Source: Chrysomallon squamiferum
Taxonomy: Eukaryota > Mollusca > Gastropoda > Neomphalida > Peltospiridae
NCBI GenBank assembly: GCA_012295275.1
Contig: CM022678.1
Location: 7,203,059-7,267,058 of the forward strand
DNA length: 64,000 nucleotides
Direction of reading: 5' to 3'
The translations under genes and the position numbers were made by a program. Each line of letters begins with the position of its first letter. Positions within the stretch are counted from its first letter, which is position 1. The notes beneath the pieces are model-generated. The model was not told the DNA's origin. It saw nothing but the letters and a program-made list of their open reading frames with translations, and made no database searches. Shown here one piece after another: positions 26,646 through 40,942 of the stretch.

Positions 26646-26863
26646 TTATTATTATTATTATTATTTAAACAGATGACATGAACGGAGATCACATTCAACT
26701 TGTTGACAATGAAGGGAGTTTGGAGAAGAGAGTGAACCCTGGGCACTGGTCTGTTGGACGAGGTGGATTAAGCTATCGACGGGGAAATTTCAGGTTCAGC
26801 GCCACCCCAACATTCGGAAGAGGAGGTCTTGGCGCTAGAGCTACATTCTCATGGAGGTTTTAA
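25609..26863 (+). CDS. Secreted dibasic-processed peptide precursor A4
   Basis: Exons 25609-25819 and 26673-26863 give 133 residues. Exon 1 is as in A2/A3 with TVQAAS for TAQAAS at the signal cleavage region. After the linker (SLEKR) the peptide begins VNPGHWSVGRGGLSYRRGNF, so the second dibasic site NKR of A2/A3/A5/A6 is replaced by NPGH. The rest follows A3, ending ARATFSWRF. The VNPGHW block is shared only with A7, which suggests a conversion tract. The intron contains a long (AT)n at 26142-26192 and (TTC)n then (TTA)n directly before the acceptor. Confidence 0.88.
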
Positions 26864-28457
26864 AATAAGTACCTGTCTAAAACCCGTGAAGTTGTTCAGA
26901 ATGAAATAAATGACGTAGAAGATAGAGATTAAAATTTGTTTTCGTCTTTTTTATAATTATAATATATATATTTTTGTTTTCGCGAGCTGTATTATTAATA
27001 CTATTACACTAATACTACCATATTATCCTAATATCACTATTACTACTACTACTACTACTAATACTGTTACAACTCTGTGTGTGTGTCTGTGTGTGGACAC
27101 GTAGGTACGTATGTACGTAATTTACAGATAACGTTCTTTGTTGTTTCGTTTAGCTTTTATTTAGTATCATAAGAAGTTTCTTCAAATGAATAACAGTGCA
27201 CACTCTGATTTAACCCTGTCCAGAACAATACACGTCAAGAAAAATTGTGTCTTCTTTAGTAATGTCCGGTTTTATGTAGAAGATGGAGTTCCGAAGAATG
27301 ACAAATGAGAGAATCAGTTATTTTGTTTCATTTGTGTTATGTTTTGTTTCAACCACTGAACAATGGCTTGTATATTGTTTTTGTTTTTTCATCTTTCTGT
27401 TAAACAGGGTCGGATCTATTATGAAACTAAGTGAATTTTAAGCTTCCGGGCCCCAAACATAACAGGACCCCTCAAGCGAATTTCGTTCACTCTGTTTAAA
27501 ATTTTTTAATCTAAATAGGAAATGCCGTTGTTATTTTTATTTTAATTTTTAAAATTAATGGTTGTCTTTCGTGGAACAAATCCATGAAAAAAAAAAAAAA
27601 AAAAAATCAATGATTACCCAAACGTCGTTCCTGTTTCCGAAGGCCTCCATAGCAGTACAAGCTACAGGGCTTCAAAATTGTAGGTTCCCCAATTGTTAAT
27701 AAAGGTAATTTAAAACATGTGATGGTACTAATGGCTTACTGTTGATTATTGGGAAAATACTCACACCATCATTTTAAAACAGTAAATTGGATCTACTCTA
27801 GAATTCAGAGATATAAAATATGGAAGACAATTTTAAGTAAAGTATACATGCGCCAGAGAACGGTATCTGAAAAGGACTCACTTCACAGTATTCATGTCAA
27901 ACAAAATGCATGCGCAAGAGTACGCCTTATCAAATAAGGTACATACTTCAAAGTATTCCATGTTAAAGTATATGTCAGAGTTTCCCATGTTAAATAAAAA
28001 GAAATTCACATACATCACAGTACGTGAGAGAACGCCATATTAAATACATTCATGAAAATATGGTTGTCAAATAAAATACATAAATCAGAATGTGTCACGT
28101 CAAATAAAATACATACTTCAGAGTTCGCCTTGTCAAATATACGATTTCAGGAAGTGCACCGACGATGAATGATCCTGATATCCTCTGCCCTTCAAAGAAT
28201 TTACTACGCAGTCAATGACAACTCGTTCTGTTGGGTTATTTCTTTTAAACACGTGTAAGGAAATCAGAGGTAACGTGAAATTATTAGAAGCAAAGAAACT
28301 TTTATATGAAAATTTATCCAGTGGTTTTGATACACCAACTGGCTACTACCAGTCCTGTGAATCGATCATTCTACCTGTTTCGTTTCATGACTAATAAACC
28401 ATTCGTTATTTTTTATTTCTATATGATCTATATGAAGTATATCTTGATAACATTAAT

Positions 28458-28488
<31 letters not shown>

Positions 28489-29307
28489 GGGTGTGTTGCA
28501 AGCTGTTTTTGATGATGCAACACAGAATAGATTTCTTTTTATTTATTTAATTTCAAAGGTAGAACATGTCCTTCCTTAGTATTTGATATAACAATACATA
28601 CAAATATTTTTATTAGCAGTAACACAAAATAAAATAATGTACTTAGACTTTTTCCATAGACACTTTAAGACATACCATCTTCTATTATTTCACAGAATAA
28701 ACTTATTTTCATTAGTTATCAGTGTTCTTATATTCGTGTTCAGTGATATGAACGTAAGTAGTTTTTAATATTTGTATATAAACAGTGATGGAAAGCGGTT
28801 ATAGGAATTGTGATACGCTGAGGTCAGTGAGGCAAAGGCTGGTAAGGAAGGGCGTAAATGAGTGTTGTCATTTATCTTCTTTTAACTTATCTCAGTATGC
28901 TCATTTTCTCATCGGTAATCTAATCTGAAATTTATTGATATTTGATGATGACCATGATTATGAAGATGATGATGATTGCGATAACAAAAACAATAACAAC
29001 AATGTTAATGATAAAGATGATAATAATGATGATAATGCTGATGATAATGATAATAATAATGATGATAATGATGATGATAATGATGATTATAATGATGGTA
29101 ATTATGAAATTGTAATAAAATATCATTACTGGCAGTACCTCTTTGATTCAATACTGCTAATAAAACAAAATGGACATAAACTGCAAACTTAAAACAGGTG
29201 GAAGCTCTTTCTCTGCATACTCTTCCATTTATATCACTGTTTTTTTGTGGTTTTATTCTTCTTCTTCTTGTTCTTCTTCTTATTATTATCATGATCATGA
29301 TCATCAT

Positions 29308-29398
<91 letters not shown>

Positions 29399-29645
29399 CG
29401 TTATTATTATTATTCATTTCATACTACGTTTTCAAACCGACATTCTGACGCCTCTTTCAGTGATATCCGGGACGGGTCTATGCATTGCACGTTATTAAAT
29501 AACAAAAGGTAATGAAACACCAACACTGTCACAGTAAATAAAACTATTAAGATACAGAAAAAACGTCTCACCTCTTTAATAATCTAATTAACTACAGATA
29601 GTCTCATCTGTGAAAAATGGTATCAGCTGCTACCACGAACAATGG
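26864..29645. other. A4-A5 spacer
   Basis: 3' UTR with AATAAA; the downstream microsatellite differs from other copies (short AT run near 26960, CTA run about 27045-27060). The GGGTCGGATC...GGGCCCC fragment is at 27406-27455, diverged 33-bp repeat copies run 27840-28150, (GT)n about 28459-28495, GAT-rich patch 28943-29105, and (AAT)n 29310-29361. No coding exon seen. Confidence 0.65.
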
Positions 29646-29652
29646 TATAAAT
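29646..29652 (+). promoter_or_regulatory. TATA box of peptide gene A5
   Basis: TATAAAT 94 bp before the A5 ATG; AGATAG and TCTGTGAAAAA lie upstream. Confidence 0.7.
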
Positions 29653-29746
29653 ACATCCACACGTTTTTAATACTTCATAGACAATAGATCGTAGGCAATA
29701 TTATAGTAGAAGTGAATACAGCTTAAAATACACAGCAAGCATAATC

Positions 29747-30146
29747 ATGTCACTGAAACTAACAATTTTATTTTTTGCTGCGGTGCTCTTTACAGCTCAG
29801 GCTGCTTCTTTAGCGGAAAATTCTGGAAAGAGTGACGTCACAGACGAGATACAAGACGCAGACGACAGTGATTATGCTTTTGACATGAGAGATGTAACAG
29901 AGGATGATCTTCGCGAATTAATCCATTACGTGCAAGACAATCTCAAAAGAGCTGCTGGTAAGTTAAAGTAAAATAAAAAATTAAAAAACCTACAAGAATA
30001 AGATTTATAATTCAAAAGTTCAGAAGTTAGTAATTTTATTTATTTTTAATCCATCCTAGTGTCGTCAAACTATTGTTTATAAAGACCGATATCATTTTTC
30101 AACAAAATTTAATTGCAGCAAAATATAAATATATAATTTAATGAAT

Positions 30147-30193
<47 letters not shown>

Positions 30194-30306
30194 ATAATAA
30201 TAATAATAATAATATTAAAATAATAATAATAATAATAAGGCCTTTTAGATTTTAATTTCACAGAAATATCATAAAGAAAATAAACTTTTAATTTCCTTTG
30301 CAGTAC

Positions 30307-30338
<32 letters not shown>

Positions 30339-30657
30339 CTAAAGATTATATAAACATATATAAAAAGTAATTAAGGAATTAAAGAAAGTTTTTGATATTT
30401 GATCAGGCATATGTTGTTTATGCGAGTTTAGTAAATCATATATGTATTAATTATAGAAAATAAACAAATTCGTTTTAGTCGCTAGAATATGACGAAGGCT
30501 GGCTAATAAACATCTCCGACTTTACATTAATACAGAAATAAAGAGGAACGTCGTCCTGTGTCTTCCATCTAATTTTATCATAGCTAAATAAGCATTATTT
30601 CTAAGTTATTTATTTATTTATTTATTTATTTATCATCATCATCATCTTTATTATTAC

Positions 30658-30715
<58 letters not shown>

Positions 30716-31006
30716 AAAGCAAAGCTCAGTTCATTTAACCGTTCATCCTTTTTCGTTTATCTATTTCTTGTTCTTGTTCTTCTTCTTCTTCTTCTTATTA
30801 TTATTATTTAAACAGATGACATGAACGGAGATCACATTCAACTTGTTGACAATGAAGGGAGTTTGGAGAAGAGGTTTAACAAAAGGGGCTGGTCTGTTGG
30901 ACGAGGTGGATTAAACTATCGACGGGGAAATTTCAGGTTCAGCGCCACCCCAACATTCGGAAGAGGAGGTGTTGGCGCTAGAGCTACATTCTCATGGAGG
31001 TTTTAA
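29747..31006 (+). CDS. Secreted dibasic-processed peptide precursor A5
   Basis: Exons 29747-29957 and 30816-31006 give 133 residues. Signal peptide variants are MSLKLTILFF and VLFTAQA. The pro-region is identical to A2/A3. The C-terminal peptide begins FNKRGWSVGRGGLNYRRGNF and ends VGARATFSWRF, with TFGRGG in the middle, so it is a mix of A2- and A3-type residues. The intron has a long (TAC)n (about 30147-30192), (AT)n, (TTTA)n, (TTA)n about 30658-30713 and (TTC)n before the acceptor. Confidence 0.88.
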
Positions 31007-33914
<2,908 letters not shown>

Positions 33915-33921
33915 TATAAAT
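33915..33921 (+). promoter_or_regulatory. TATA box of peptide gene A6
   Basis: TATAAAT about 100 bp before the A6 ATG; the surrounding bases (CTGGTATAAATACACCCACC) are closer to A7 than to A2-A5. Confidence 0.7.
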
Positions 33922-34021
33922 ACACCCACCCGCTTTTTATACTTCATATTGATAGAGAGTAGATCATAGACAATATTATAGTAGAAGTGAATACAACTTA
34001 AAATACACAGCAAGCATAATC

Positions 34022-34388
34022 ATGTCGTTGAAACTAATAATTTTATTTTTCGCTGCCGTGCTCCTTACAACTCAGGCGGCTTCTTTAGCGGAAAATTCTG
34101 GAAAGAGTGACGTCACAGACGAGATACAAGACGCAGACGACAGTGATTATGATTTCGACATGAGAGATGTAACAGAGGATGATCTTCGCGAATTAATCCA
34201 TTACGTGCAGGACAATCTAAAGAGAGCTGTTGGTAAGTTGAAGAAAAAAAAAGAAAGAATAAGATTTTTAGTTACCAAGTGTTAGTAGTTTTATTTATTT
34301 TTGATCCGTCAAACTATTGTTTATAAATACTTGTATCTTTTTTCAACAAATTTTAATTGCAGCAAAATATAACTATATAATTTAATGA

Positions 34389-34453
<65 letters not shown>

Positions 34454-35001
34454 GGCATTTTAGATTTTAATTTCACAGAAATATCATAAAGAAAATAAAC
34501 GTATATATATATATAAAGATTATATAAATATATATAAAAAAAGTAATTTATTAATTAAAGACAGTTTTTGATTTTTGATCAGGTATCTTAAAAGTTAGTA
34601 ATTGTATTTATTTTTAATTCATCATATTGTTTATAAATACTGATATCTTTTTTCAACAAAATTTATTTAAATATAAAGATTATATAAACAGTAATTAATT
34701 AAAGAGTTTTTGACTTTTTGATCAGATAGCTTAATATATGTTTTGTTTATGCGAGTTTAGTAAATCATATATGTGTCTTAAATTTAGAAAATAAACTTAA
34801 TCATTTTATTCGCTAGAATATGACAAAGGCTAGGTAATAAACATCTCCAGCTTTACAATAAGACAGAAATGGGACACTTATATAAAGAGGAACGTCTTCC
34901 CGTGTCTTCCATCTATTGTTATCACAGCTAAATAAGCATTATTTTGAACTTATGTATTTTTGTATTTATTTATTTATCATCATCATCATCTTTTTTATTA
35001 C

Positions 35002-35068
<67 letters not shown>

Positions 35069-35266
35069 TAAACAGATGACATGAACGGAGATCACATTCA
35101 ACTTGTTGACAATGAAGGGAGTTTGGATAAGAGGTTTAACAAAAGGGGCTGGTCTGTTGGACTTGGTGGATTAAACTATCGACGGGGAAATTTCAGGTTT
35201 AACGCCAGACCAACATTCGGAAGAGGGGGTCTTGGCGCTAGAGCTTCATTCTCTTGGAGGTTTTAA
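34022..35266 (+). CDS. Secreted dibasic-processed peptide precursor A6
   Basis: Exons 34022-34232 and 35076-35266 give 133 residues. Differences from A2-A5: LLTTQAAS at the signal end, DYDFDMRDV in the pro-region (DYAFDMRDV elsewhere), SLDKR at the linker end, and a C-terminal peptide FNKRGWSVGLGGLNYRRGNF with FNARPTFGRGG, ending ARASFSWRF. The intron contains (AAT)n at 34392-34452 and an internal partial duplication (the phrase around 34590-34690 repeats earlier intron sequence). A long (TTA)n at 35002-35069 abuts the acceptor. Confidence 0.88.
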
Positions 35267-35385
35267 AATAAGCATCTATTTAAAACCCGTGAAGATGTTC
35301 AGAATGAAATAAATGACGTAGAAGATAGAGATTATAGTTTGTTTTGGTCTTCTTCATAATTAAAGTATAATCATCACCATCATCA

Positions 35386-35420
<35 letters not shown>

Positions 35421-36386
35421 ATTACTGTTACTGTTAATGTTAGTACTAAGGCACCACCATGACTACAACTACCACTAATAATACTGTTACAACTCTACCA
35501 CAAATATTACAACTACCACCACCACTGCTACTAGTATTAATTCTTGTATATGTATGTATGTACGGTACGTTCTTTGTTGTTTACGCGTATATACGTTTGT
35601 ATGCAAAACTTTTTCTGAAAATTACGTACTCACGTACATTACAGCAATTTTTCTTTGATCTTTCTTTTAGCTTTCTTTAGCAGTTTAAAAAGTTACCTCA
35701 AATGAATAACAATGCACACTCTGATTTAACCCTGTCCAGAACAATACACATGTAGAGAAAAAGGGTGTCTTCTTTAGTAATATACGCTTTTATGGAGTAG
35801 GATACGCTGAGGTCATACTGTGAGGCAAATCAGAAATGGTTGTTATTTTTTTTTTTTTTTTTTAAATTAATGGTGGTCTTCCATGGAACAAGTCCATAAA
35901 AAATGAAATGTTGTCATTTATCTTCTTTTGCGAAGACCTCCAACTTATCTCAAAATTGTATGCTCATTTTCTCATCGGTAATTAAAACGTAGTCTGAAGT
36001 TTTATTGATATTTTTTAAAACAGATGAATGGACCATGATGATGATGATGATGATGATTGGACTGGTAAATGAAAAACAATAACAACAATGTTAATGATTC
36101 CATGATGATGATGATAATAATGATTCATAATGCTGATGATAATGATGATGACGATAATGACAATAAATGAAAATAAATGATGATATTGATGATTATAATG
36201 ATGATAATAATAATGGTAATTCTGATGATAATAATAATGGTAATTCTGATGATGTAATAAAATATTATTACTAGCAGTACTTCTTTGATTCAATACTGGT
36301 AATAAAACAAAATGGATATAAACTGCAAACTAAAACTAGGTGGAAGCTCTTCCATTTCTATCACTGTTTTTTTTTTTTTTTTTTTA

Positions 36387-36448
<62 letters not shown>

Positions 36449-36693
36449 CATTTAGTTATTGTTATTATTCGTTTCATACTACGTTTTCAAACCGAGGTTT
36501 TGACGCCTCTTTCACTGAAATCCGGGATGTGTCACTGCATGGCATATTGTTGAATAACAAAAGGTACTGAAACATCAACACTCTCCCAGTAAATGAGATA
36601 CAGAACAACTTCTCACCTCTTTTAAGAATGTAATTAACTTATAGACAATATCATCTGTGAAATAATGGTATCAGCTCGTTCGACGAACAAAGG
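35267..36693. other. A6-A7 spacer, short, with an interdigitated mosaic
   Basis: Only about 1.4 kb, against 2.8-2.9 kb for the other late A spacers. It starts as a normal A 3' flank and ends as a normal A promoter flank. Between about 35814 and 36090, however, short pieces of the 3' flank and the 5' flank alternate, each set in its own order. The flanks of the deletion are therefore interleaved rather than joined at one point. (TTA)n repeats are at 35385-35417 and 36388-36441. Confidence 0.7.
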
Positions 36694-36700
36694 TATAAAT
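36694..36700 (+). promoter_or_regulatory. TATA box of peptide gene A7
   Basis: TATAAAT 100 bp before the A7 ATG. An upstream in-frame ATG at 36699 overlaps the TATA box and is not used as the start, because it would lie before the expected transcription start. Confidence 0.7.
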
Positions 36701-36800
36701 GTACCCACCCTCTTTTTATCCTTCATATTCACAGAGAGCAGATCATAGACAATATAATAGTAGAAGTGAATACAGCTTAAAATACACAGCGAGCATAATC

Positions 36801-37188
36801 ATGTCATTGAAACTAATAATTTTATTTTTCGCTGCGGTGCTCCTTACAGTTCAGGCGGCTTCTTTAGCGGAAAATTCTGAAAAGAGTGACGTCACAGACG
36901 AGATACAAGACGCAGACGACAGTGATTATGATTTCGACATGAGAGATGTAACAGAGGATGATCTTCGCGAGTTAATCCATTATGTGCAAGACAATCTAAA
37001 GAGAGCTGTTGGTAAGTTAAAGAAAGAAAATTGAAAAAACTACAACAATAAGATTTTTAGTTACCAAAAGTTAGTAATTGTATTTATTTTTAAACCATTA
37101 TAGAGGCGTCAAACTATTGTTTATAAATACTGATATCATTTTTCAACTAAATATAATTGCAGCAAAATATAAATATATAATTTAATGA

Positions 37189-37234
<46 letters not shown>

Positions 37235-38175
37235 GTAGTAATAATAATAATAATTTGCATTTTAGATTTTAATTTCACAGAAATATAAAGAAAATAAACT
37301 TCTAATTTCCTTTGTAGTTTACTAATGACTTCAAGTAATTTTTTAAAATATTATATATATATTGGAAAAAAATTCACACATACACATAAACTATAGTTCT
37401 AAAAGCATTCTTAACTTCCAAATTATTATTAAAACAGTTCAAAATGGATTAGAAAAATGTAAAAACTTACGAATATCTGATAGACATAGATTTTAGGATT
37501 AAGATATAGTCTAAACTCCGCGGGCTAAGATTGTGAAAGAATGGTGTTAACCTACTATGTCTCGCAGTATATATATATATAAAGAGTTTTGATTTTTGAT
37601 CAAGTATTTTAATATATGTGTTGTTTATGCGAGTTTAGTAAATCATATATGTATTAATTATAGAAAGTAAAGAAATTCGTTTTAGTCGCTAGAATATGAC
37701 GTAGGCTACCTAATAAATATCTCCGACTTTACATTAATACAGAAATGGGACAATGATATAAAGGGGAACGTCTTCCAGTGTCTTCCATCTATTGTTATCA
37801 CAGCTAAATAAGCATTATTTTTAACTTATTTATTTATTTATCATCATCATCATCGTTATTATTACCGTTATTATTACTATTATTATTATTATTATTATTA
37901 TAAAAGCAAAGCTCAGTTCATCCTTTTTCCTTTATATTCTTCTTCTTCTTCTTCTTCTTCTTCTTATTATTATTATTTAAACAGATGACATGAACGGAGA
38001 TCAGATTGAACTTGTTGACAATGAAGGGAATTTGGAGAAGAGAGTGAACCCTGGGCACTGGTCTGTGGGACTTGGTGGATTAAACTATCGACGGGGAAAT
38101 TTCAGGTTTAACGCCAAACCAACATTCCGAGGAGGGAGTCTTGGCGCCAGCGTTTCATTCTCATGGAGGTTTTAA
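36801..38175 (+). CDS. Secreted dibasic-processed peptide precursor A7
   Basis: Exons 36801-37011 and 37985-38175 give 133 residues. The start is the ATG aligned with all other A copies. Variants: AENSEKSDVT in the spacer, DYDFDMRDV in the pro-region, NLEKR at the linker end. The C-terminal peptide is VNPGHWSVGLGGLNYRRGNF with FNAKPTFRGGS, ending GASVSFSWRF. The VNPGH block removes the second dibasic site, as in A4. The intron is closest to A1 (same 37300-37540 block), pointing to an older A1/A7 relationship flanking the younger A2-A5 copies. Confidence 0.88.
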
Positions 38176-38305
38176 AATAAGCACCTGTTTAAAACCCGTG
38201 AAGATGTTCAGAATGAAATAAATGACGTAGAAGATAGAGATTATAATTTGTTTTGGTCTTGTTTATAATTAAAGTATCATAATCATTATCATTATTATTA
38301 TTATA

Positions 38306-38349
<44 letters not shown>

Positions 38350-38625
38350 TACTATTACTGTTAGTACTAATGAACTACCATGAATACAACTACCACTACT
38401 AATACTGCTACTAGTATTGATTCTTATGTATGTATATTTGTATGTATACATTTGCTGTAAATTGCGTACATTATTTTACATTATTACTCTCTTTTAGCTT
38501 TATTTAATGGCGTAAAAGTTACTTGAATATTATAAACTAATGAATTTTACCGTGAAACTAACAGGCCCCTACACGAATTTAGTTTGTATTGTTTCAAAAC
38601 TTTAATCAAAATCAGAGATGTAGTG

Positions 38626-38661
<36 letters not shown>

Positions 38662-38994
38662 TTATTATTATTATTATTATTATTATTTAATTTTAGTTAA
38701 TTAATTAATGAATTTGTTTAAAAATAACAATGGTTACCCTCATTGTTTTCCTGTTTGCGGTGGTCTCCATAACAGTACCCGCTGTTACGAAGTTCATTTA
38801 AAATATTTGTATTACTAACGGCAACTTTTGCTTTTGACGAAATACTCTCATTTAAAATAGTAAATTTAAATTTAAAATCAAACATACAATATAAGGAAGT
38901 CCATATCAAAATACATGAATATTACGTCAGAGTACGCCGTGAAATAAAATACATCACAGAACGCATAAATAAAATACATACGTCACAGTAAATA

Positions 38995-39751
38995 CAGTGG
39001 TACCTCGACTTACGAGTTTAATTCGTTCCGTGGCCGAGCTCATAACTCAATTTTCTCATATATCAAATCAAATTTCCCAACTTAAATTAATTGAAACACC
39101 ATTAATCCGTTTCAGCCCCAAAACCAAACCAATTTTTTTTTTAGTAACGTTTTTTTAAATAAGAAAAATGTATTTCTCAATGAGAAATATTGTAAAGAAA
39201 TCAACAATACAAAAAAGAATGTAAAAAATAAATTGGTTTTGTAAAGTGTATTCATCTTGGAGATAGACAAATTATTTTAACGCCTTTGGCTGGAGTTACA
39301 GCCTTTATCGGCCCCTTCTGTTTCAGTATGGTAGTACTACGCTCTAGACAATTCGACTGCATGCAGACCTCACTCATGTTTTTCTATGAATTCAAGCTTT
39401 AATTCAATGGACATCATCCACTTCTTCTTCTCATCACTGTCCTTTGCATTCACTTTCTTTCGATCCATGGTCAGAAAAAAAGAATTTGGCAAAAACGCGA
39501 ACACAACACAACAGAGACGCTTCGACAGCCAGATAACCACGTGAATTAAACGAGTTAGACGCGGGATGCTGGCCGGAAGTTGTGTTGTTCGTTGCGCCAA
39601 ATAGCGGCGGCATACCTGAAGCTCGCTCGTAACTCGGATTTTTGCTCGCAACTCAAAGCAAAAACTCGCCCAAGCGACTGCTTGTAACGCGAAAAAAAAC
39701 TCGTAAGTTGGGCACTCGTAAGTCGAGCACTCGTAAGTCGAGGTATCACTG
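38995..39751 (-). mobile_element. Non-autonomous Tigger/pogo-type DNA transposon
   Basis: A 757-bp element flanked by TA dinucleotides. The left end is CAGTGGTACCTCGACTTACG and the right end reads the reverse complement CAGTGATACCTCGACTTACG, so terminal inverted repeats are clear. The right end carries an extra ACTCGTAAGTCGAG repeat. On the minus strand a short reading frame (39468-39370, MDRKKVNAKDSDEKKKWMMS then IELKLEFIEKHE) resembles the N-terminal helix-turn-helix of Tigger/pogo transposases. A second piece in another frame (about 39339-39271, TTILKQKGPIKAVTPAKGVK) follows after a frameshift. The catalytic DDE region is absent, so this is an internally deleted copy. Confidence 0.85.
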
Positions 39752-39892
39752 TACGTCAGGTATAAAATACATGCGCCAGAGTACGCCTTGTACTGTAAAG
39801 CACATACCTCAAAGTACGCCATGTTAAATAAAGGAAACGTCAGAAGATGCCACGTTAAATAAAAAGCATAGATCAGAGTACGTCTCGACAAA

Positions 39893-40055
39893 AAAATACG
39901 CCAGAGAACGCCATGTTAAATAAAATACATACGTCAGAGTACGCCATGTTAAATAAAATACATACGTCAGAATACGCCATGTTAAATAAAATACATACGT
40001 CAGAATACGCCATGTTAAATAAAATACATACGTCAGAATACGCCATGTTAAATAA
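39893..40055. repeat. 33-bp minisatellite, about 5 units
   Basis: The tandem unit is AATACGCCATGTTAAATAAA followed by ATACATACGTCAG. Four or five copies are almost identical, with degenerate ones on both sides (39755-39890). Because 33 is divisible by three it creates a spurious 11-residue periodic reading frame on the minus strand. Diverged versions of the same unit occur in every A spacer. Confidence 0.9.
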
Positions 40056-40432
40056 AATACGCGATTTCAGTAAGTGCAACGACGATGGATGATCCTACGA
40101 TCGTCTGCTCTTCATAGCACTTACCACGCAGACAAAGACAGCTCGTTGCTTTGGGTTATTTCTTTCAAAGAAGACCTGTAAGGAAATCAGGGGTAACGCG
40201 AAATTATTAGAAGCAGAGAAATGTTTATAAGAAAATATATCCAGTGGTTTTGATACACCAACTGGCTAATACCAGTCCTGTGAATCGATCCTTCTACCAG
40301 TTTCGTTTCATGACTAATAAAACCATTCGTTATTTCCACTAATCGCGTTTAATGTTTTTATTTCCATATGGTCTATATAAAGATGATGAGTATATCGTGA
40401 CAACATTAATTATGTGTGTGTGTGTTTATTTT

Positions 40433-40475
<43 letters not shown>

Positions 40476-40594
40476 GCCAACTGTTTCGCATGATGCAACA
40501 CAAAATAATCCGGTTTCAAAATTAAATTCGTACCTTTCTGTATGCACAGATGCATTTTTAATTATAACCTGTGAAATTTCATCAACGTGCACAA

Positions 40595-40601
40595 TATAAA
40601 A
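40595..40601 (+). promoter_or_regulatory. TATA box of peptide gene B
   Basis: TATAAAA 49 bp before the B ATG, preceded by CTGTGAAATTTC (compare CTGTGAAAAA in A). The spacing gives a much shorter 5' UTR than in A. A GTTATCAT (GATA-type on the other strand) lies between TATA and ATG. Confidence 0.65.
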
Positions 40602-40643
40602 ACGTCATTGATACGCTAAGGTAGTTATCATATTACGTATACA

Positions 40644-40880
40644 ATGCTGGCGAAATTAACAGTGTTCCTTTTCGCTGCGTTCTTGGTCGTCGCTCGTGCC
40701 GCCAAATATGACGATGATGATGTCGTAGAAAAGACGAAAAGAGCAGACGATGACTTCGATGTGAAGGACCTGTCTGAGAAGGATTTGCAAGAAATTATTG
40801 AAAATGTTCAGTCAAACCTTAAAAGAACTGTTGGTGAAAATAATATCTTTAGTGAAAATGGGAATATTGCATTAAGGGTG

Positions 40881-40942
<62 letters not shown>

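Larger units (their letters stand above)
38176..40594. other. A7-B spacer
   Basis: A-type 3' UTR, then (TTA)n at 38285-38347 and 38630-38685 and diverged 33-bp repeat material at 38920-38990. A Tigger-type element, a clean 33-bp minisatellite (both listed separately) and (GT)n at about 40412-40471 follow. The last part (40060-40510: CGACGATGGATGATCC, CCAGTCCTGTGAATCGATCC, CATGATGCAACACAAAAT) matches the A spacers up to the B promoter. Confidence 0.65.

Noticed and set aside
36699-36800. Upstream in-frame ATG that would extend A7 by 34 residues
   Set aside because: It overlaps the TATA box, is absent from the other copies and would bury the signal peptide.
39900-40060. Possible CRISPR array because of the regular 33-bp repeat
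   Set aside because: Units are directly tandem with no spacers, and the DNA is eukaryotic.
39873-40079. Minus-strand frame with an 11-residue periodic repeat
   Set aside because: Pure by-product of the 33-bp minisatellite.
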